DNA of 64,000 bases from Sphingomonas sp. IC081. GTDB taxonomy: Bacteria; Pseudomonadota; Alphaproteobacteria; Sphingomonadales; Sphingomonadaceae. The position numbers were made by a program, and so were the translations under genes. Of this stretch, positions 30,946 to 38,890 are shown piece after piece. The stretch is taken from contig NZ_CP029761.1 of the NCBI RefSeq assembly GCF_006874585.1, positions 1,995,001-2,059,000 of the forward strand, read 5' to 3'. Every line of letters starts with the position of its first letter. The stretch's first letter is position 1. Under the pieces are notes generated by a model. That model saw only the letters and a list, made by a program, of their open reading frames with translations, was not told the origin of the DNA and did not search any database.

Positions 30946-31070
30946 CCGGGCTCACGCCCGGAAGCGGCACCAGCCCCCTCCCCCACCCGACCACCCACGA
31001 GTGTATCCTGATGGGTGGTCGGGTCGGGGTGTGGGCTGGTCCCGCACAAAACGGCTGGATGGCCGTTTTG
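30946..31070. repeat. dispersed palindromic element, copy 2
   Basis: An 82-base palindrome (30964-31045) with ends GCGGCAC and GTCCCGC and inner arms CCCGACCACCCA and TGGGTGGTCGGG. It matches copy 1 at 9706-9789, including parts of the centre (CGA, TA and CC positions). Small hairpins flank it: CCGGGC/GCCCGG (30946-30951 with 30956-30961) and CAAAACGGC/GCCGTTTTG (31047-31055 with 31062-31070). This copy lies between divergent genes, where a terminator is not expected. Confidence 0.85.
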
Positions 31071-31092
31071 CCCGACCGCAAGGTCGGCCAGA

Positions 31093-31131
31093 CTGTCATA
31101 AACCGCCATCGTCCCGTCATCACCCGGTCAC
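31093..31131 (+). promoter_or_regulatory. Pho-box-like direct repeat array before btaA
   Basis: Four CTGTCAT-like units occur at steps of 10, 11 and 11 bases: CTGTCAT (31093), CCGCCAT (31103), CCGTCAT (31114) and CGGTCAC (31125). The PhoB box is built from such 7-base units with 4-base spacers. The array ends 56 bases before the btaA ATG. In other alphaproteobacteria btaAB is induced by PhoB when phosphate is short, so the site fits the gene's job. Unit matches are 5-7 of 7, so it is a candidate. Confidence 0.6.
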
Positions 31132-31186
31132 CCCGCAGAGGCATTGCCGCCACGACACGCCGACCTGGCACCGGGGGACCACTACC

Positions 31187-32407
31187 ATGCCGCACGCACG
31201 CCCTGCTTCCGATCTGATCGAGGGAGCGGTCGTCCGCTCGGAATCCTCCCGCGCCGCGCGCTTGCTGGACAAGGCATTCGCGCTCGCGTTCAAGGGCCTC
31301 GTCTATGCGCAGATCTGGGAAGATCCGGTGGCGGACATGGCGGCGCTGCAGATAGGGCCGGACAGCCGGGTGCTGACCATCGCCAGCGGCAGCTGCAACG
31401 CCCTCTCCTACCTCACCGCCGATCCTGCGGCGATCACTTGCGTCGATCTCAACACCGCGCATATCGCGCTGGGACGCCTGAAAATCGCGGCGATCCGGAA
31501 CCTCGATTACGCCGACTTGCGCAGCTTCATCGCCGAAGCCGACAAGCCGGAGAACGCCCGCATCTACCGCGAAAAGCTGGCCCCGCATCTCGACGAGACG
31601 ACGCGCCGCTATTGGGAAGGGCGCGACCTCGTCGGCCGCCGTCGCATCAAGGGCTTCACGCGCGGCATCTACAAGCGCGGGCTGCTCGGCCACTTCATCG
31701 GTGCAGCCCACGTGCTGGCCAAGCTTTACAAGATCGACCCCAGCGAAATTCTGGGCGCGGAAACGCTGGAAGACCAGCGCCGGGTCTTCGACGAGCGTTT
31801 TGCCCCGATCTTCGAACGCAAGCTGGTGCGCTGGCTGACCGACCAGCCCGCATCGCTGTTCGGCCTAGGCATTCCGCCCGCCCAGTACGATGCCCTCGCC
31901 GGCGGCCAGCGCATGGCCGACGTGCTGCGTGCACGCCTCGAAAAGCTCGCCTGCCACTTCCCGCTCAATGACAACTACTTCGCATGGCAGGCCTTCGGGC
32001 GCGGTTATGGCCGCCAGGACAAGGCGCCATTGCCGCCCTACCTTCAGGCAGCCAACGCCGCCTGTGTGCGCGAAAGGCTGGACCGCCTGACGCTGCGCCA
32101 TGCCAGCTTCACGCAGGTCCTCCAGGAAAGCGCGGAGGCTTCGCTCGACCGTTACATCCTGCTCGATGCACAGGACTGGATGAGCGACGCGCAACTCACC
32201 GAGCTGTGGAGCGAGATCACCCGCACCGCCCGCCCCGGATCGCGGGTGCTGTTCCGCACGGCCGCCGAACCCACCCTGCTTCCGGGCCGCGTGCCGGACG
32301 AAATCCTGTCGCGCTGGGATTACCGCGAGGAGGAATCCCGCGTCGCCACCGAGGGCGACCGCTCCTCGATCTACGGCGGCGTCCACCTCTATGTGCTGAA
32401 GGACTGA
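31187..32407 (+). CDS. btaA: BtaA (DUF3419): SAM:diacylglycerol 3-amino-3-carboxypropyltransferase
   Basis: A 406-residue protein of the DUF3419/BtaA family. It moves the aminocarboxypropyl group of SAM to diacylglycerol, giving diacylglyceryl-homoserine, the first step to the betaine lipid DGTS. Visible landmarks are YAQIWEDPVADM, the SAM-site-like LTIASGSCNALSYL with CVDLN, and a long central helical part. I chose the ATG at 31187; the open frame continues upstream through the palindromic repeat, which is not coding. btaB follows two bases after the stop, which supports the call. Confidence 0.92.
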   Translation: MPHARPASDLIEGAVVRSESSRAARLLDKAFALAFKGLVYAQIWEDPVADMAALQIGPDSRVLTIASGSCNALSYLTADPAAITCVDLNTAHIALGRLKIAAIRNLDYADLRSFIAEADKPENARIYREKLAPHLDETTRRYWEGRDLVGRRRIKGFTRGIYKRGLLGHFIGAAHVLAKLYKIDPSEILGAETLEDQRRVFDERFAPIFERKLVRWLTDQPASLFGLGIPPAQYDALAGGQRMADVLRARLEKLACHFPLNDNYFAWQAFGRGYGRQDKAPLPPYLQAANAACVRERLDRLTLRHASFTQVLQESAEASLDRYILLDAQDWMSDAQLTELWSEITRTARPGSRVLFRTAAEPTLLPGRVPDEILSRWDYREEESRVATEGDRSSIYGGVHLYVLKD

Positions 32408-32409
32408 CG

Positions 32410-33054
32410 GTGAGCGACACCGCCCTTCCCGCCGATCACGCCGCACTGATGGACCGCGTATATCGCGGCCAGCGCCATATCTACGACCTGACGCGCAAGT
32501 ACTACCTGTTCGGCCGAGACCGCCTGATCCGCGAACTCGATGCGGCGCCGGGCATGGCCGTGCTGGAAGTCGGCTGCGGCACGGGGCGCAATCTGGAACT
32601 GGCGGGCAAGGCATGGCCCGGCGTTGCACTCCACGGTTTCGACATCTCCAGCGAGATGCTCAAGAACGCCGGCAAGCGGCTGGGCACCGAGGCTCAGCTT
32701 GCCCTCGGCGACGCCACCCGCTTCGATCCGAAAACGCTGTTCGGACGTGAGGGATTCGACCGGATTTTCCTCTCCTACACGCTCTCGATGATCCCCGGCT
32801 GGCAGGACGCCCTGTCGGCGGCGATAGCGGCCCTTTCCCCCGGCGGCGCGGTTCACGTCGTCGATTTCGGCGACCTCGCAGGCCTGCCTTCCCCCTTGCG
32901 GGCGGGCCTGCGGGGCTGGCTGACGAAGTTCCACGTCACGCCGCGCACGGACTTGCCGGCCGTAGCGGCACGACTTGCCAACGAACGCGGCCTGCCGGTG
33001 CGGTTCACCCGCGGGCCACTGGGCTATTACCAGATGGTGCGCATCGGCCACTGA
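32410..33054 (+). CDS. btaB: BtaB: diacylglyceryl-homoserine N-methyltransferase
   Basis: A 214-residue SAM methyltransferase with motif I LEVGCGTGRNLE, followed by HGFDISSEML and SYTLSMIPGW. In DGTS synthesis it adds three methyl groups to the homoserine amine made by BtaA. The GTG start is two bases after the btaA stop, so the genes are translationally close. Alone it could be read as a generic class I methyltransferase; the partner makes BtaB the best call. These lipids replace phospholipids when phosphate is scarce. Confidence 0.9.
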   Translation: MSDTALPADHAALMDRVYRGQRHIYDLTRKYYLFGRDRLIRELDAAPGMAVLEVGCGTGRNLELAGKAWPGVALHGFDISSEMLKNAGKRLGTEAQLALGDATRFDPKTLFGREGFDRIFLSYTLSMIPGWQDALSAAIAALSPGGAVHVVDFGDLAGLPSPLRAGLRGWLTKFHVTPRTDLPAVAARLANERGLPVRFTRGPLGYYQMVRIGH

Positions 33055-33058
33055 GGCT

Positions 33059-34048
33059 ATGCCCTTGGCCATGAACACGAATCCCCAGCGCCGCCCGACC
33101 CGTGAAGGAGTACTCGAAGCCGCCGCCAAGGTCGCCGCGATCCTGCCGCGCACGCCCTTGCTGCCGCTGGAGGTCGATGGCCGCACGATCTGGTGCAAGG
33201 CGGAGAGCCTGCAACCGGTGGGCGCCTTCAAGATTCGCGGCGCCTGGCACCGCCTTACCGCGCTTTCCGATGAGGAACGCCGACGCGGCGTCGTCGGCGT
33301 GTCCAGCGGCAACCATGCTCAGGGCGTTGCCTGGGCTGCGCGCAGGCTGGGCATCGCCGCCGCCATCGTCATGCCCACCGATGCACCGGAAGTGAAACTG
33401 GCCAACACCCGCGCACTCGGCGCCGAAGTCATCCTCTACGACCGCCCCGGCGGCGAGGACCGCGACGCCGTCTCGCAGCGCCTCTGCGCCGAGCGCGGCG
33501 CCACGCTGGTCCATGCCTTCGGCGATCCCTGGATCATCGAGGGACAAGGCAGCCTCGGCATCGAGATCGCCGCGCAGATGGCGGAAATCGGCCTTGAAGG
33601 CCCCGACCAGATCGTCACGCCCTGCGGCGGCGGCGGGCTCACCGCGGGCCTTGCGCTCGCCCTGCCCGATGCCGCCGTGGTTCCGGTCGAGCCCGAGGGC
33701 TGGGACGATGTCGGCCGCAGCCTTGCCAGCGGCGAGATCCAGCGAGTCGCCGCCGATGCGCCGCCGACCGCCTGCGATGCCTTGCAAACGCCCGCGACCT
33801 GGCCGATCAATTTCGAGGTGCTGAAGGCGCGCTGCCCCTTCGGCCTTGTTGCAACGCCCGCCGAAGTGCGCGCGGCGCAGCGACTGGCTTTCGCGAAACT
33901 GCGCCTCGTGATCGAACCCGGCGGCGCGGCGGCATTGGCAGCAGTACTGGCCGGAAAGGTGGAACTGACCGACCGGACGGCCGTGGTCCTTTCAGGCGGC
34001 AATACCGACGCCGAAGCCTTCGCCAAGGTACTGGCCGAAAACGCCTAA
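33059..34048 (+). CDS. threonine/serine dehydratase family PLP enzyme
   Basis: A 329-residue fold II PLP enzyme. The Schiff-base lysine is Lys58 in QPVGAFKIRGA, the substrate loop is SSGNHAQGVA, and the phosphate-binding loop is CGGGGLTAG. There is no C-terminal ACT regulatory domain, so it is a catabolic or promiscuous type (threonine, serine or 3-hydroxyaspartate ammonia-lyase) rather than biosynthetic IlvA. The ATG lies five bases after the btaB stop; a second ATG is four codons later. Co-transcription with btaAB is likely, though a functional link is unclear. Confidence 0.88.
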   Translation: MPLAMNTNPQRRPTREGVLEAAAKVAAILPRTPLLPLEVDGRTIWCKAESLQPVGAFKIRGAWHRLTALSDEERRRGVVGVSSGNHAQGVAWAARRLGIAAAIVMPTDAPEVKLANTRALGAEVILYDRPGGEDRDAVSQRLCAERGATLVHAFGDPWIIEGQGSLGIEIAAQMAEIGLEGPDQIVTPCGGGGLTAGLALALPDAAVVPVEPEGWDDVGRSLASGEIQRVAADAPPTACDALQTPATWPINFEVLKARCPFGLVATPAEVRAAQRLAFAKLRLVIEPGGAAALAAVLAGKVELTDRTAVVLSGGNTDAEAFAKVLAENA

Positions 34049-34079
34049 ATCTCGGATTGACAAGCCGCCTGACCGGGCC

Positions 34080-34109
34080 GACGCTCCCTTCCATCAGCAA
34101 GGGAGCGTC
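34080..34109 (+). promoter_or_regulatory. hairpin covering the ribosome site of the MAPEG gene
   Basis: GACGCTCCCTT (34080-34090) pairs perfectly with AAGGGAGCGTC (34099-34109) across an 8-base loop, ending two bases before the ATG at 34112. The AAGGGAG Shine-Dalgarno-like sequence is buried in the 3' arm. It may control translation, or it may be a terminator of the dehydratase gene; no T-run follows. Confidence 0.5.
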
Positions 34110-34111
34110 CG

Positions 34112-34534
34112 ATGGTTGGAATGGCAATCCTGCAACCCGTGGTCGCGCTGGCGGCCTGGACCATGGTCATGTGGTTCTGGCTCTACGGCTCGCGCCTATC
34201 CTCATTCGGCAAGGCCGATCCCGAGGAACTGATCGACGATCCCCACGTCGCGCTCGACCATATCCTGCCCCCGCAGACCGAGTGGAAAGCCCATAATTAC
34301 CGGCACTTGCTGCAAGATCCGGTGATCTTTTACGCAATCTCGATCACTCTCGCCATCATCGGCCAGGGCGACGGGCTGAATGCGCAGATCGGCTGGGCCT
34401 ACGTTGTCCTGCGCGTGCTCCATTCGATCGTGCAGTCCACCTTCAACCAGATGGTGCCCCGCTTCGCGCTCTATGCCCTCTCCAGCTTCTGCCTGATGTT
34501 CCTTGTCGCCCGCGCGGCACTGGTGATGTTCTAG
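34112..34534 (+). CDS. MAPEG family membrane protein
   Basis: A 140-residue protein with four hydrophobic helices and the MAPEG pattern: an N-terminal helix, DDPHVALDHILPP, HNYRHLLQDPVIFY, then WAYVVLRVLHSIVQ. The family includes microsomal glutathione transferase-like proteins, and the bacterial members are mostly of unknown substrate. The start may be 34112 or the ATG three codons later. Its TAG stop lies in a CTAG that is also the end of an IS630-type remnant, so the last residues may have been set by the insertion. Confidence 0.85.
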   Translation: MVGMAILQPVVALAAWTMVMWFWLYGSRLSSFGKADPEELIDDPHVALDHILPPQTEWKAHNYRHLLQDPVIFYAISITLAIIGQGDGLNAQIGWAYVVLRVLHSIVQSTFNQMVPRFALYALSSFCLMFLVARAALVMF

Positions 34535-34704
34535 TGTCCTGTCCCGCAAATAGCTTTACATAGGCGTTCGACCTTATCGAGGATTGCCTCGCTAGTGGCG
34601 GTCCAGACGAAAGGTTTCGCGTTGGCGTTGTATGCCTGAACGAAGACGTTGATTTTATCGACGAGGTCCTTGGCGCTGACGAAAGAAGCGCGGCAGCGTT
34701 GCAC
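34531..34704 (-). pseudogene. IS630-type transposase remnant (C-terminal 57 codons)
   Basis: Read on the minus strand, the frame to the TAG at 34533-34531 encodes a C-terminal transposase tail: RASFVSAKDLVDKI, FVQAYNANAKPFVWTATSEA and a final KAICGTGH. This is the typical ending of IS630-family DDE transposases (WTATSEAILDK, then GTGH and stop). The catalytic part and start are absent; beyond 34704 the frame loses likeness. The end sits at CTAG, the kind of target IS630 elements use. The rest of the gap to 34864 has no gene I can support. Confidence 0.8.
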
Positions 34705-34864
34705 GGCCTTGAAAGAGGACCACTCTTCCCGCGTCCGCGCGCCTCGTTGGGGGGCAAATGGGGGCTATCGTGACCTCGAGGAATTTGTCCACGCCGCCTA
34801 TACGAACGCCCGTGCCGGGAGTAAGCTATCAGCCTAACATACGCGTGGTTCTGGGAGGTGCTGC

Positions 34865-35101
34865 GTGAAGACCGTGCAAAGGCAATTGGCCAGCCCGCCG
34901 ATCCGGTGGTGTGTGCTGGTGCTGGAAGTGGGCTTTGTGGTCCTGACACTGGCCGCGCTCATCAACATGATGCTTCCGGTCGGCTGGGGACTCAGCTGGT
35001 CGATGTTTTTCGTCGGCGTGATCGGCAGCGCATGGGGGGCGGTGATCTACCAGCTGCTGTCCTGCAATGCCGACGACACGGAGAGTGACGGGAACGCCTG
35101 A
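34865..35101 (+). CDS. small two-helix membrane protein, unknown
   Basis: A 78-residue protein with two hydrophobic segments (about 14-37 and 42-65) and an acidic tail (NADDTESDGNA). The GTG start has a GGGAGG site at good spacing. It lies just after the transposon remnant and 18 bases before the next small gene. I recognise no family. Confidence 0.55.
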   Translation: MKTVQRQLASPPIRWCVLVLEVGFVVLTLAALINMMLPVGWGLSWSMFFVGVIGSAWGAVIYQLLSCNADDTESDGNA

Positions 35102-35119
35102 TCGCTGTAGAGCGAGCGC

Positions 35120-35383
35120 ATGGATTTCGACGACCAGCTCCGCCGCTACTTCGGCACCGACGACCTTGCGACCATCGCTCCCTCCACGCTGGAAACCGGG
35201 CTGGACCGCATGCGCGTGGACCTCGGCATGGAGAAGGACCGCTCCCGCCGTTTTGCGCTGTGGTCGCTGCTCACCATGTTCAACGCCGCGCCTGATCTCG
35301 ACGTCGCCTTCGACAACGAGGACGACCGCAACGCCGCGCGGGACTTCATGGACATGATGGCAAGGGTACAGGAGGGCGACTGA
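35120..35383 (+). CDS. hypothetical acidic protein, 87 residues
   Basis: An acidic, mostly helical 87-residue protein (starts MDFDDQLRRYFGTDDL; ends MMARVQEGD) with no signal or membrane segment. The pattern ETGLDRMRVDLGMEKDRSRRFALWSLL looks like a conserved soluble domain, but I cannot name it. It follows the small membrane protein and faces the rumA gene tail to tail. Confidence 0.6.
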   Translation: MDFDDQLRRYFGTDDLATIAPSTLETGLDRMRVDLGMEKDRSRRFALWSLLTMFNAAPDLDVAFDNEDDRNAARDFMDMMARVQEGD

Positions 35384-35407
35384 ACGCCCTCCCCTCCTGG
35401 GCCCGCT

Positions 35408-36667
35408 TCAAACGCGCTCGAAATAGCTCGCCAGTTCGACGTGGGTGGACCAGCGGAACTGCCCCACCGGGCGCAATTCCACCAGTCGGAAGCCCGCCTC
35501 GATCAGCCGCGCCGCATCGCGCGACCAGCTGGACGGGTTGCATGAGATATAGACCACCCGCCCCACGGTGGAATCGGCGATGCACTCCACCTGCTCTCGC
35601 GCACCGGCCCGCGGCGGGTCGAGCACGACGGCCTCGAACTTGCTGAGTTCGTCCGGCTGGAGCGGATTGCGGAACAAGTCGCGATGGGCGGAGAAAACCG
35701 GCAATTGCGCGCGGTCTGCGCCTGCCTTGCAGGACAAGTGGGCATCGCGTGCGGCCTCGGCGGCGAGCACCCTCGTCTGCGGTCCGGCCAGCGCGAGCGC
35801 AAACGTGCCGAGACCGGAAAACAGGTCCGCCACGGTCGCGGCGCCATCCAGCCAACGCTTCGTCGCGCCGACCAGCGCTTCCTCGCCGTCGACCGTCGCC
35901 TGCAGGAACGAACCCGGGGGCAGCGGCACCTGAACGCCACCTAGAGTGACCGTGACCGGCACCGGCTCCCACACGGTCTCGAAACCGTAGCCGCCGTCCA
36001 TGGTCAGGCGGGCGAGCTTATGGTCGCGCGAGAAATCGAGCATCGCCTCGGTTGCCGCGAGCCCCTCGGCGGTAAGCCCCTTCACGCCCAGATCGACGCC
36101 CTGATCGGTCAGCGTCATCTCGATATCGGCGGCCATGCGGGTCTGCTGGTGCTTGCTCGGCTTGCCGTGGCGGCCCTTTTTCGCCGGCGCTGCCTTGCCC
36201 ATGGTAATGAGCAGCTTGCGCAGCGGTCCCAGCACGGCGAACAGTTCCGGCGCCATGACCGGGCATTCTTCCAGCTCGACCAGCCGGTGCGACTTCGCCT
36301 CGCGGAAGCCGATCACGACGCGCCCGCCCGAACTTTCCGCCCGCAGCGATACGCGGCGACGCGCGCCTGGCGGCGAGAGATGCGGCGGCGCGATATTTTC
36401 GGCGCCCAGTTCCTGTGAGGCCGAGGCATTGGCAACGCGCGCCTCGACAAAGGCGGTCAGCGTCTCCTCGTCGAGCTGCTGGAGCTGGCAGCCGCCGCAG
36501 CGCCCAAAATGGGTACAGGCCGGCTGGACGTGGTGCGGCCCCCATTCGAGGGTGCCGTCTTCATGCAGCAAGTCGCCCGGCGCCGCGCCCCAGGCAAAGC
36601 GGCCGGATTCGGTCACGCCATCGCCCTTGGCGGCGATGCGGATAATTTCTTCGGTTCCAATAGTCAC
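35408..36667 (-). CDS. RumA/RlmD-type RNA (uracil-5) methyltransferase
   Basis: A 419-residue SAM methyltransferase of the TrmA/RumA family. The iron-sulfur Cys are Cys51, Cys57 and Cys60 in CTHFGRCGGC plus a later Cys in LEECPVM. SAM motif ADLFSGLGTFALAL, LDPPRAG and the nucleophilic Cys in ISCNPSSWSRD are all present. Family members methylate uracil in 23S rRNA (1939 or 747). The GTG start overlaps the nnrD stop as GTGA. The TRAM region is short. The exact target base is not shown by sequence. Confidence 0.9.
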   Translation of the reverse strand: MTIGTEEIIRIAAKGDGVTESGRFAWGAAPGDLLHEDGTLEWGPHHVQPACTHFGRCGGCQLQQLDEETLTAFVEARVANASASQELGAENIAPPHLSPPGARRRVSLRAESSGGRVVIGFREAKSHRLVELEECPVMAPELFAVLGPLRKLLITMGKAAPAKKGRHGKPSKHQQTRMAADIEMTLTDQGVDLGVKGLTAEGLAATEAMLDFSRDHKLARLTMDGGYGFETVWEPVPVTVTLGGVQVPLPPGSFLQATVDGEEALVGATKRWLDGAATVADLFSGLGTFALALAGPQTRVLAAEAARDAHLSCKAGADRAQLPVFSAHRDLFRNPLQPDELSKFEAVVLDPPRAGAREQVECIADSTVGRVVYISCNPSSWSRDAARLIEAGFRLVELRPVGQFRWSTHVELASYFERV

Positions 36668-38076
36668 AGGCAGGCCGCTAGCGCAGCCGGAACCATTTGT
36701 CCAAGCTGACCGGCAGTAAAGGCGGGCGGAGCGTACCGCGCGGCCTCTCCATGCAGCCAGACGCCCTCGCAAGCCGCCGCGAAAGCCTCCGTACCGGCGG
36801 CAAGGCGGCTGGCGATACATCCGGCCAGCACGTCCCCCGTTCCAGCAGTCGAGAGCCACGAGCTGGCCCGCGGCGCGCAGGCAAGGCGGCCATCGGGCGC
36901 GGCAATCACGGTGTCCGGCCCCTTGGCAACCACGACCATACCGCTCGCCTCCGCCAGAGCCAGAGCGCGGGCCGGTTTGCTGCCCGTGCCGTCGAGATCG
37001 AAAGCACGCTCCAGCGCCATCAGTTCGCCCTCATGCGGGGTTGCCACGGTAGCCGCCGAACGCTCCGCCAGCACGCGCGGTGCCAGCAGGATCAGCGCGT
37101 CGGCATCGACCACTGCCGGCACCGGATCGGCCAGCGCCACCGCCAGCCGCTCCCGCGCGGCGGCATCGCGGCCAAGCCCCGGCCCGACCAGAACGGCCGT
37201 GTTGCGATCATCGGTCAGTACATCGCTCAAGGCGCCCTGTTCGACCACCAGATCGGCAGGCACATTGCGCTTGCTCTCGGCAAAAAGCTTCACATAGCCC
37301 GCCCCGGCGCCTTGCGCCGCAAGGCTGGCCAGAACTGCGGCGCCGGGCATCGCCCCGCCGACCACCGCCAGCAGTCCGCGCCGATACTTGTGGGCATCCG
37401 CTCCCGGCGCGCCGATCCGGGGTTTCACGACCGCAACAGCCGCTCCTTCGACCGGCGCAACGCCAATCGGAACCTGTCGAAGTGTGCCCATCGTAGCGGC
37501 TGCAGGCATCAGGAAATGCGCGAATTTCCACGCTCCCAGCGCCAGCGTCGCATCGTATTGCGGCAGCCCATGATTGAGCAGCATGCCGGTATCCGACTGC
37601 ACGCCGCTGGGCAGATCGAGCGCGATGCGGTGGTGATGCGCTTTCGCCAGCCGGACCAGCAACGCAAGATCCTCCGGCGACAACGGCCGCGTAAGGCCGC
37701 TGCCATAGAGGCAATCGACAAAGACGTCGCCGTGCACCTCGGCATCGGCTCCCAGCACGGCGCCATGATAGCGGGTCCGTGCATCGCGGGCAGCGTCCGT
37801 CTTCGGACTGACCGGAGCCACCACCGTCACCTGCCCGCCGCGTTCGCGAATGGCCTCGGCGATGACATAGCCATCGCCGCCATTGTTGCCGGGCCCGCAC
37901 AGAATAGTGACGGAACGCCCGGCCGAGACCCGCCAGACCCATTCGGCCGCGCCCAGCCCGGCAATCCGCATCAAGGTCTCGACCGACGCCCCCGCCGCGA
38001 TCAGCACCGCTTCGGCGCAGCGCATCTGGGCAACAGTCAGGATCTGGTCATTTTGCGGCAGCAGCCTGTGGGGCAT
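36664..38076 (-). CDS. nnrD: bifunctional NAD(P)HX epimerase / ADP-dependent NAD(P)HX dehydratase
   Basis: A 470-residue repair enzyme for hydrated NADH and NADPH. The N-terminal YjeF epimerase domain (about 1-215) shows CGPGNNGGDGYV and ALDLPSGVQSDTG. The C-terminal ribokinase-like dehydratase domain (about 230-470) shows GPGLG, TPHEGE and the catalytic STAGTGDVLAG. Its start overlaps the upstream lipoprotein gene by 29 bases, and its stop overlaps the methyltransferase start. All three form an operon. Both domains look complete. Confidence 0.93.
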   Translation of the reverse strand: MPHRLLPQNDQILTVAQMRCAEAVLIAAGASVETLMRIAGLGAAEWVWRVSAGRSVTILCGPGNNGGDGYVIAEAIRERGGQVTVVAPVSPKTDAARDARTRYHGAVLGADAEVHGDVFVDCLYGSGLTRPLSPEDLALLVRLAKAHHHRIALDLPSGVQSDTGMLLNHGLPQYDATLALGAWKFAHFLMPAAATMGTLRQVPIGVAPVEGAAVAVVKPRIGAPGADAHKYRRGLLAVVGGAMPGAAVLASLAAQGAGAGYVKLFAESKRNVPADLVVEQGALSDVLTDDRNTAVLVGPGLGRDAAARERLAVALADPVPAVVDADALILLAPRVLAERSAATVATPHEGELMALERAFDLDGTGSKPARALALAEASGMVVVAKGPDTVIAAPDGRLACAPRASSWLSTAGTGDVLAGCIASRLAAGTEAFAAACEGVWLHGEAARYAPPAFTAGQLGQMVPAALAACL

Positions 38077-38425
38077 GGGACTTCCTCGTGGCCGGGAACA
38101 GGTAGCGGTCGGCCCCGACTGAAACGTCGAGCTTGCCGCCTTCCAGCCTTGTTATCGCCACTTGCGCCCCATCGGCAACCTCAAGCCCGCGCCCGTCGCT
38201 GACAACGGCGAAGCGGCGAAAGCCGCCATCCGGGTGGCGAACCAGCAGCGTCAGCCCATTCGCCCCCTGATGCCGCTCCACCGCGCAGATCGGTTTGAGT
38301 TCGCCGGAACCGGAAACCGCGCAAGGGATATGGTCCTCCCCCTCGGCAACGTCAGGCGCCTCGTGCTTAGACGAGCAGGCGGCAAGCGCGAGAACAAGGG
38401 CAACAGCGGGGAGTGATCGGACCAT
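38048..38425 (-). CDS. small lipoprotein, unknown
   Basis: A 125-residue lipoprotein. MVRSLPAVALVLALAACSS ends in a lipobox, and the mature part has two further Cys (IPCAV, PICAV) and a beta-rich pattern (LTLLVRHPDGGFRRFAVV). It overlaps the nnrD start by 29 bases and heads that operon. Its function is unknown; it is probably periplasmic and inner- or outer-membrane anchored. Confidence 0.75.
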   Translation of the reverse strand: MVRSLPAVALVLALAACSSKHEAPDVAEGEDHIPCAVSGSGELKPICAVERHQGANGLTLLVRHPDGGFRRFAVVSDGRGLEVADGAQVAITRLEGGKLDVSVGADRYLFPATRKSHAPQAAAAK

Positions 38426-38553
38426 GTCCCTTGGCTACAAGGACTTTCTCGCCGACCGCAAGCGCCCGTCTGGCGCAGACCGAGAATGGGACACTTACAC
38501 AAGGCCCTGCGCGGTGTTACGCTGCCTGGATTCTGTCGAGGGAGAGCATAACG

Positions 38554-38829
38554 ATGCCGCTTATCGAACGCGCCGCCCGGGCTCTGGCAAAAGCCGAACA
38601 CGGTACCGACGACTGGAATACCCTGACCCCGCAAGATCGCGAGCAATTGAAGGAAACCGCGCGCGAAGTCGTAAAGGCGCTGCGGGTGCCGACGCCGGGC
38701 ATGTGCCTCGCCGGTGAGCATCTGCTCAAGAAGGACCGCGGCCTTACTGTCAGCATCAGCGATGTGCACGACGCATGGCAAAACATGGTGGACGAGGCCG
38801 TACGCATGGCGCCTGCCGCGGACGGCTGA
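38554..38829 (+). CDS. hypothetical protein, 91 residues
   Basis: A 91-residue soluble protein starting at the ATG at 38554 (MPLIERAARALAKAEHG) with a GGGAGAG site. The open frame upstream has no support. It is helical, with WNTLTPQDREQLKETAREVVKAL and a C-terminal WQNMVDEAVRM. I cannot name a family. It is divergent from the lipoprotein operon and convergent with ilvD. Confidence 0.65.
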   Translation: MPLIERAARALAKAEHGTDDWNTLTPQDREQLKETAREVVKALRVPTPGMCLAGEHLLKKDRGLTVSISDVHDAWQNMVDEAVRMAPAADG

Positions 38830-38853
38830 TCCGGCCCGCAAACGGCCACGGGA

Positions 38854-38875
38854 TGCAGGGGCACCTGCCCCTGCA
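38854..38875. terminator. hairpin between convergent genes
   Basis: TGCAGGGGCA (38854-38863) and TGCCCCTGCA (38866-38875) form a perfect palindrome between the 91-residue gene and ilvD. No T-run follows on either strand, so it is a weak terminator at best. Confidence 0.45.
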
Positions 38876-38890
38876 TTACCCCCTTGAACC

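Noticed and set aside
34649..34837. Small open frame on the plus strand over the IS630 remnant
   Set aside because: It is antisense to recognisable transposase sequence and has no ribosome site.
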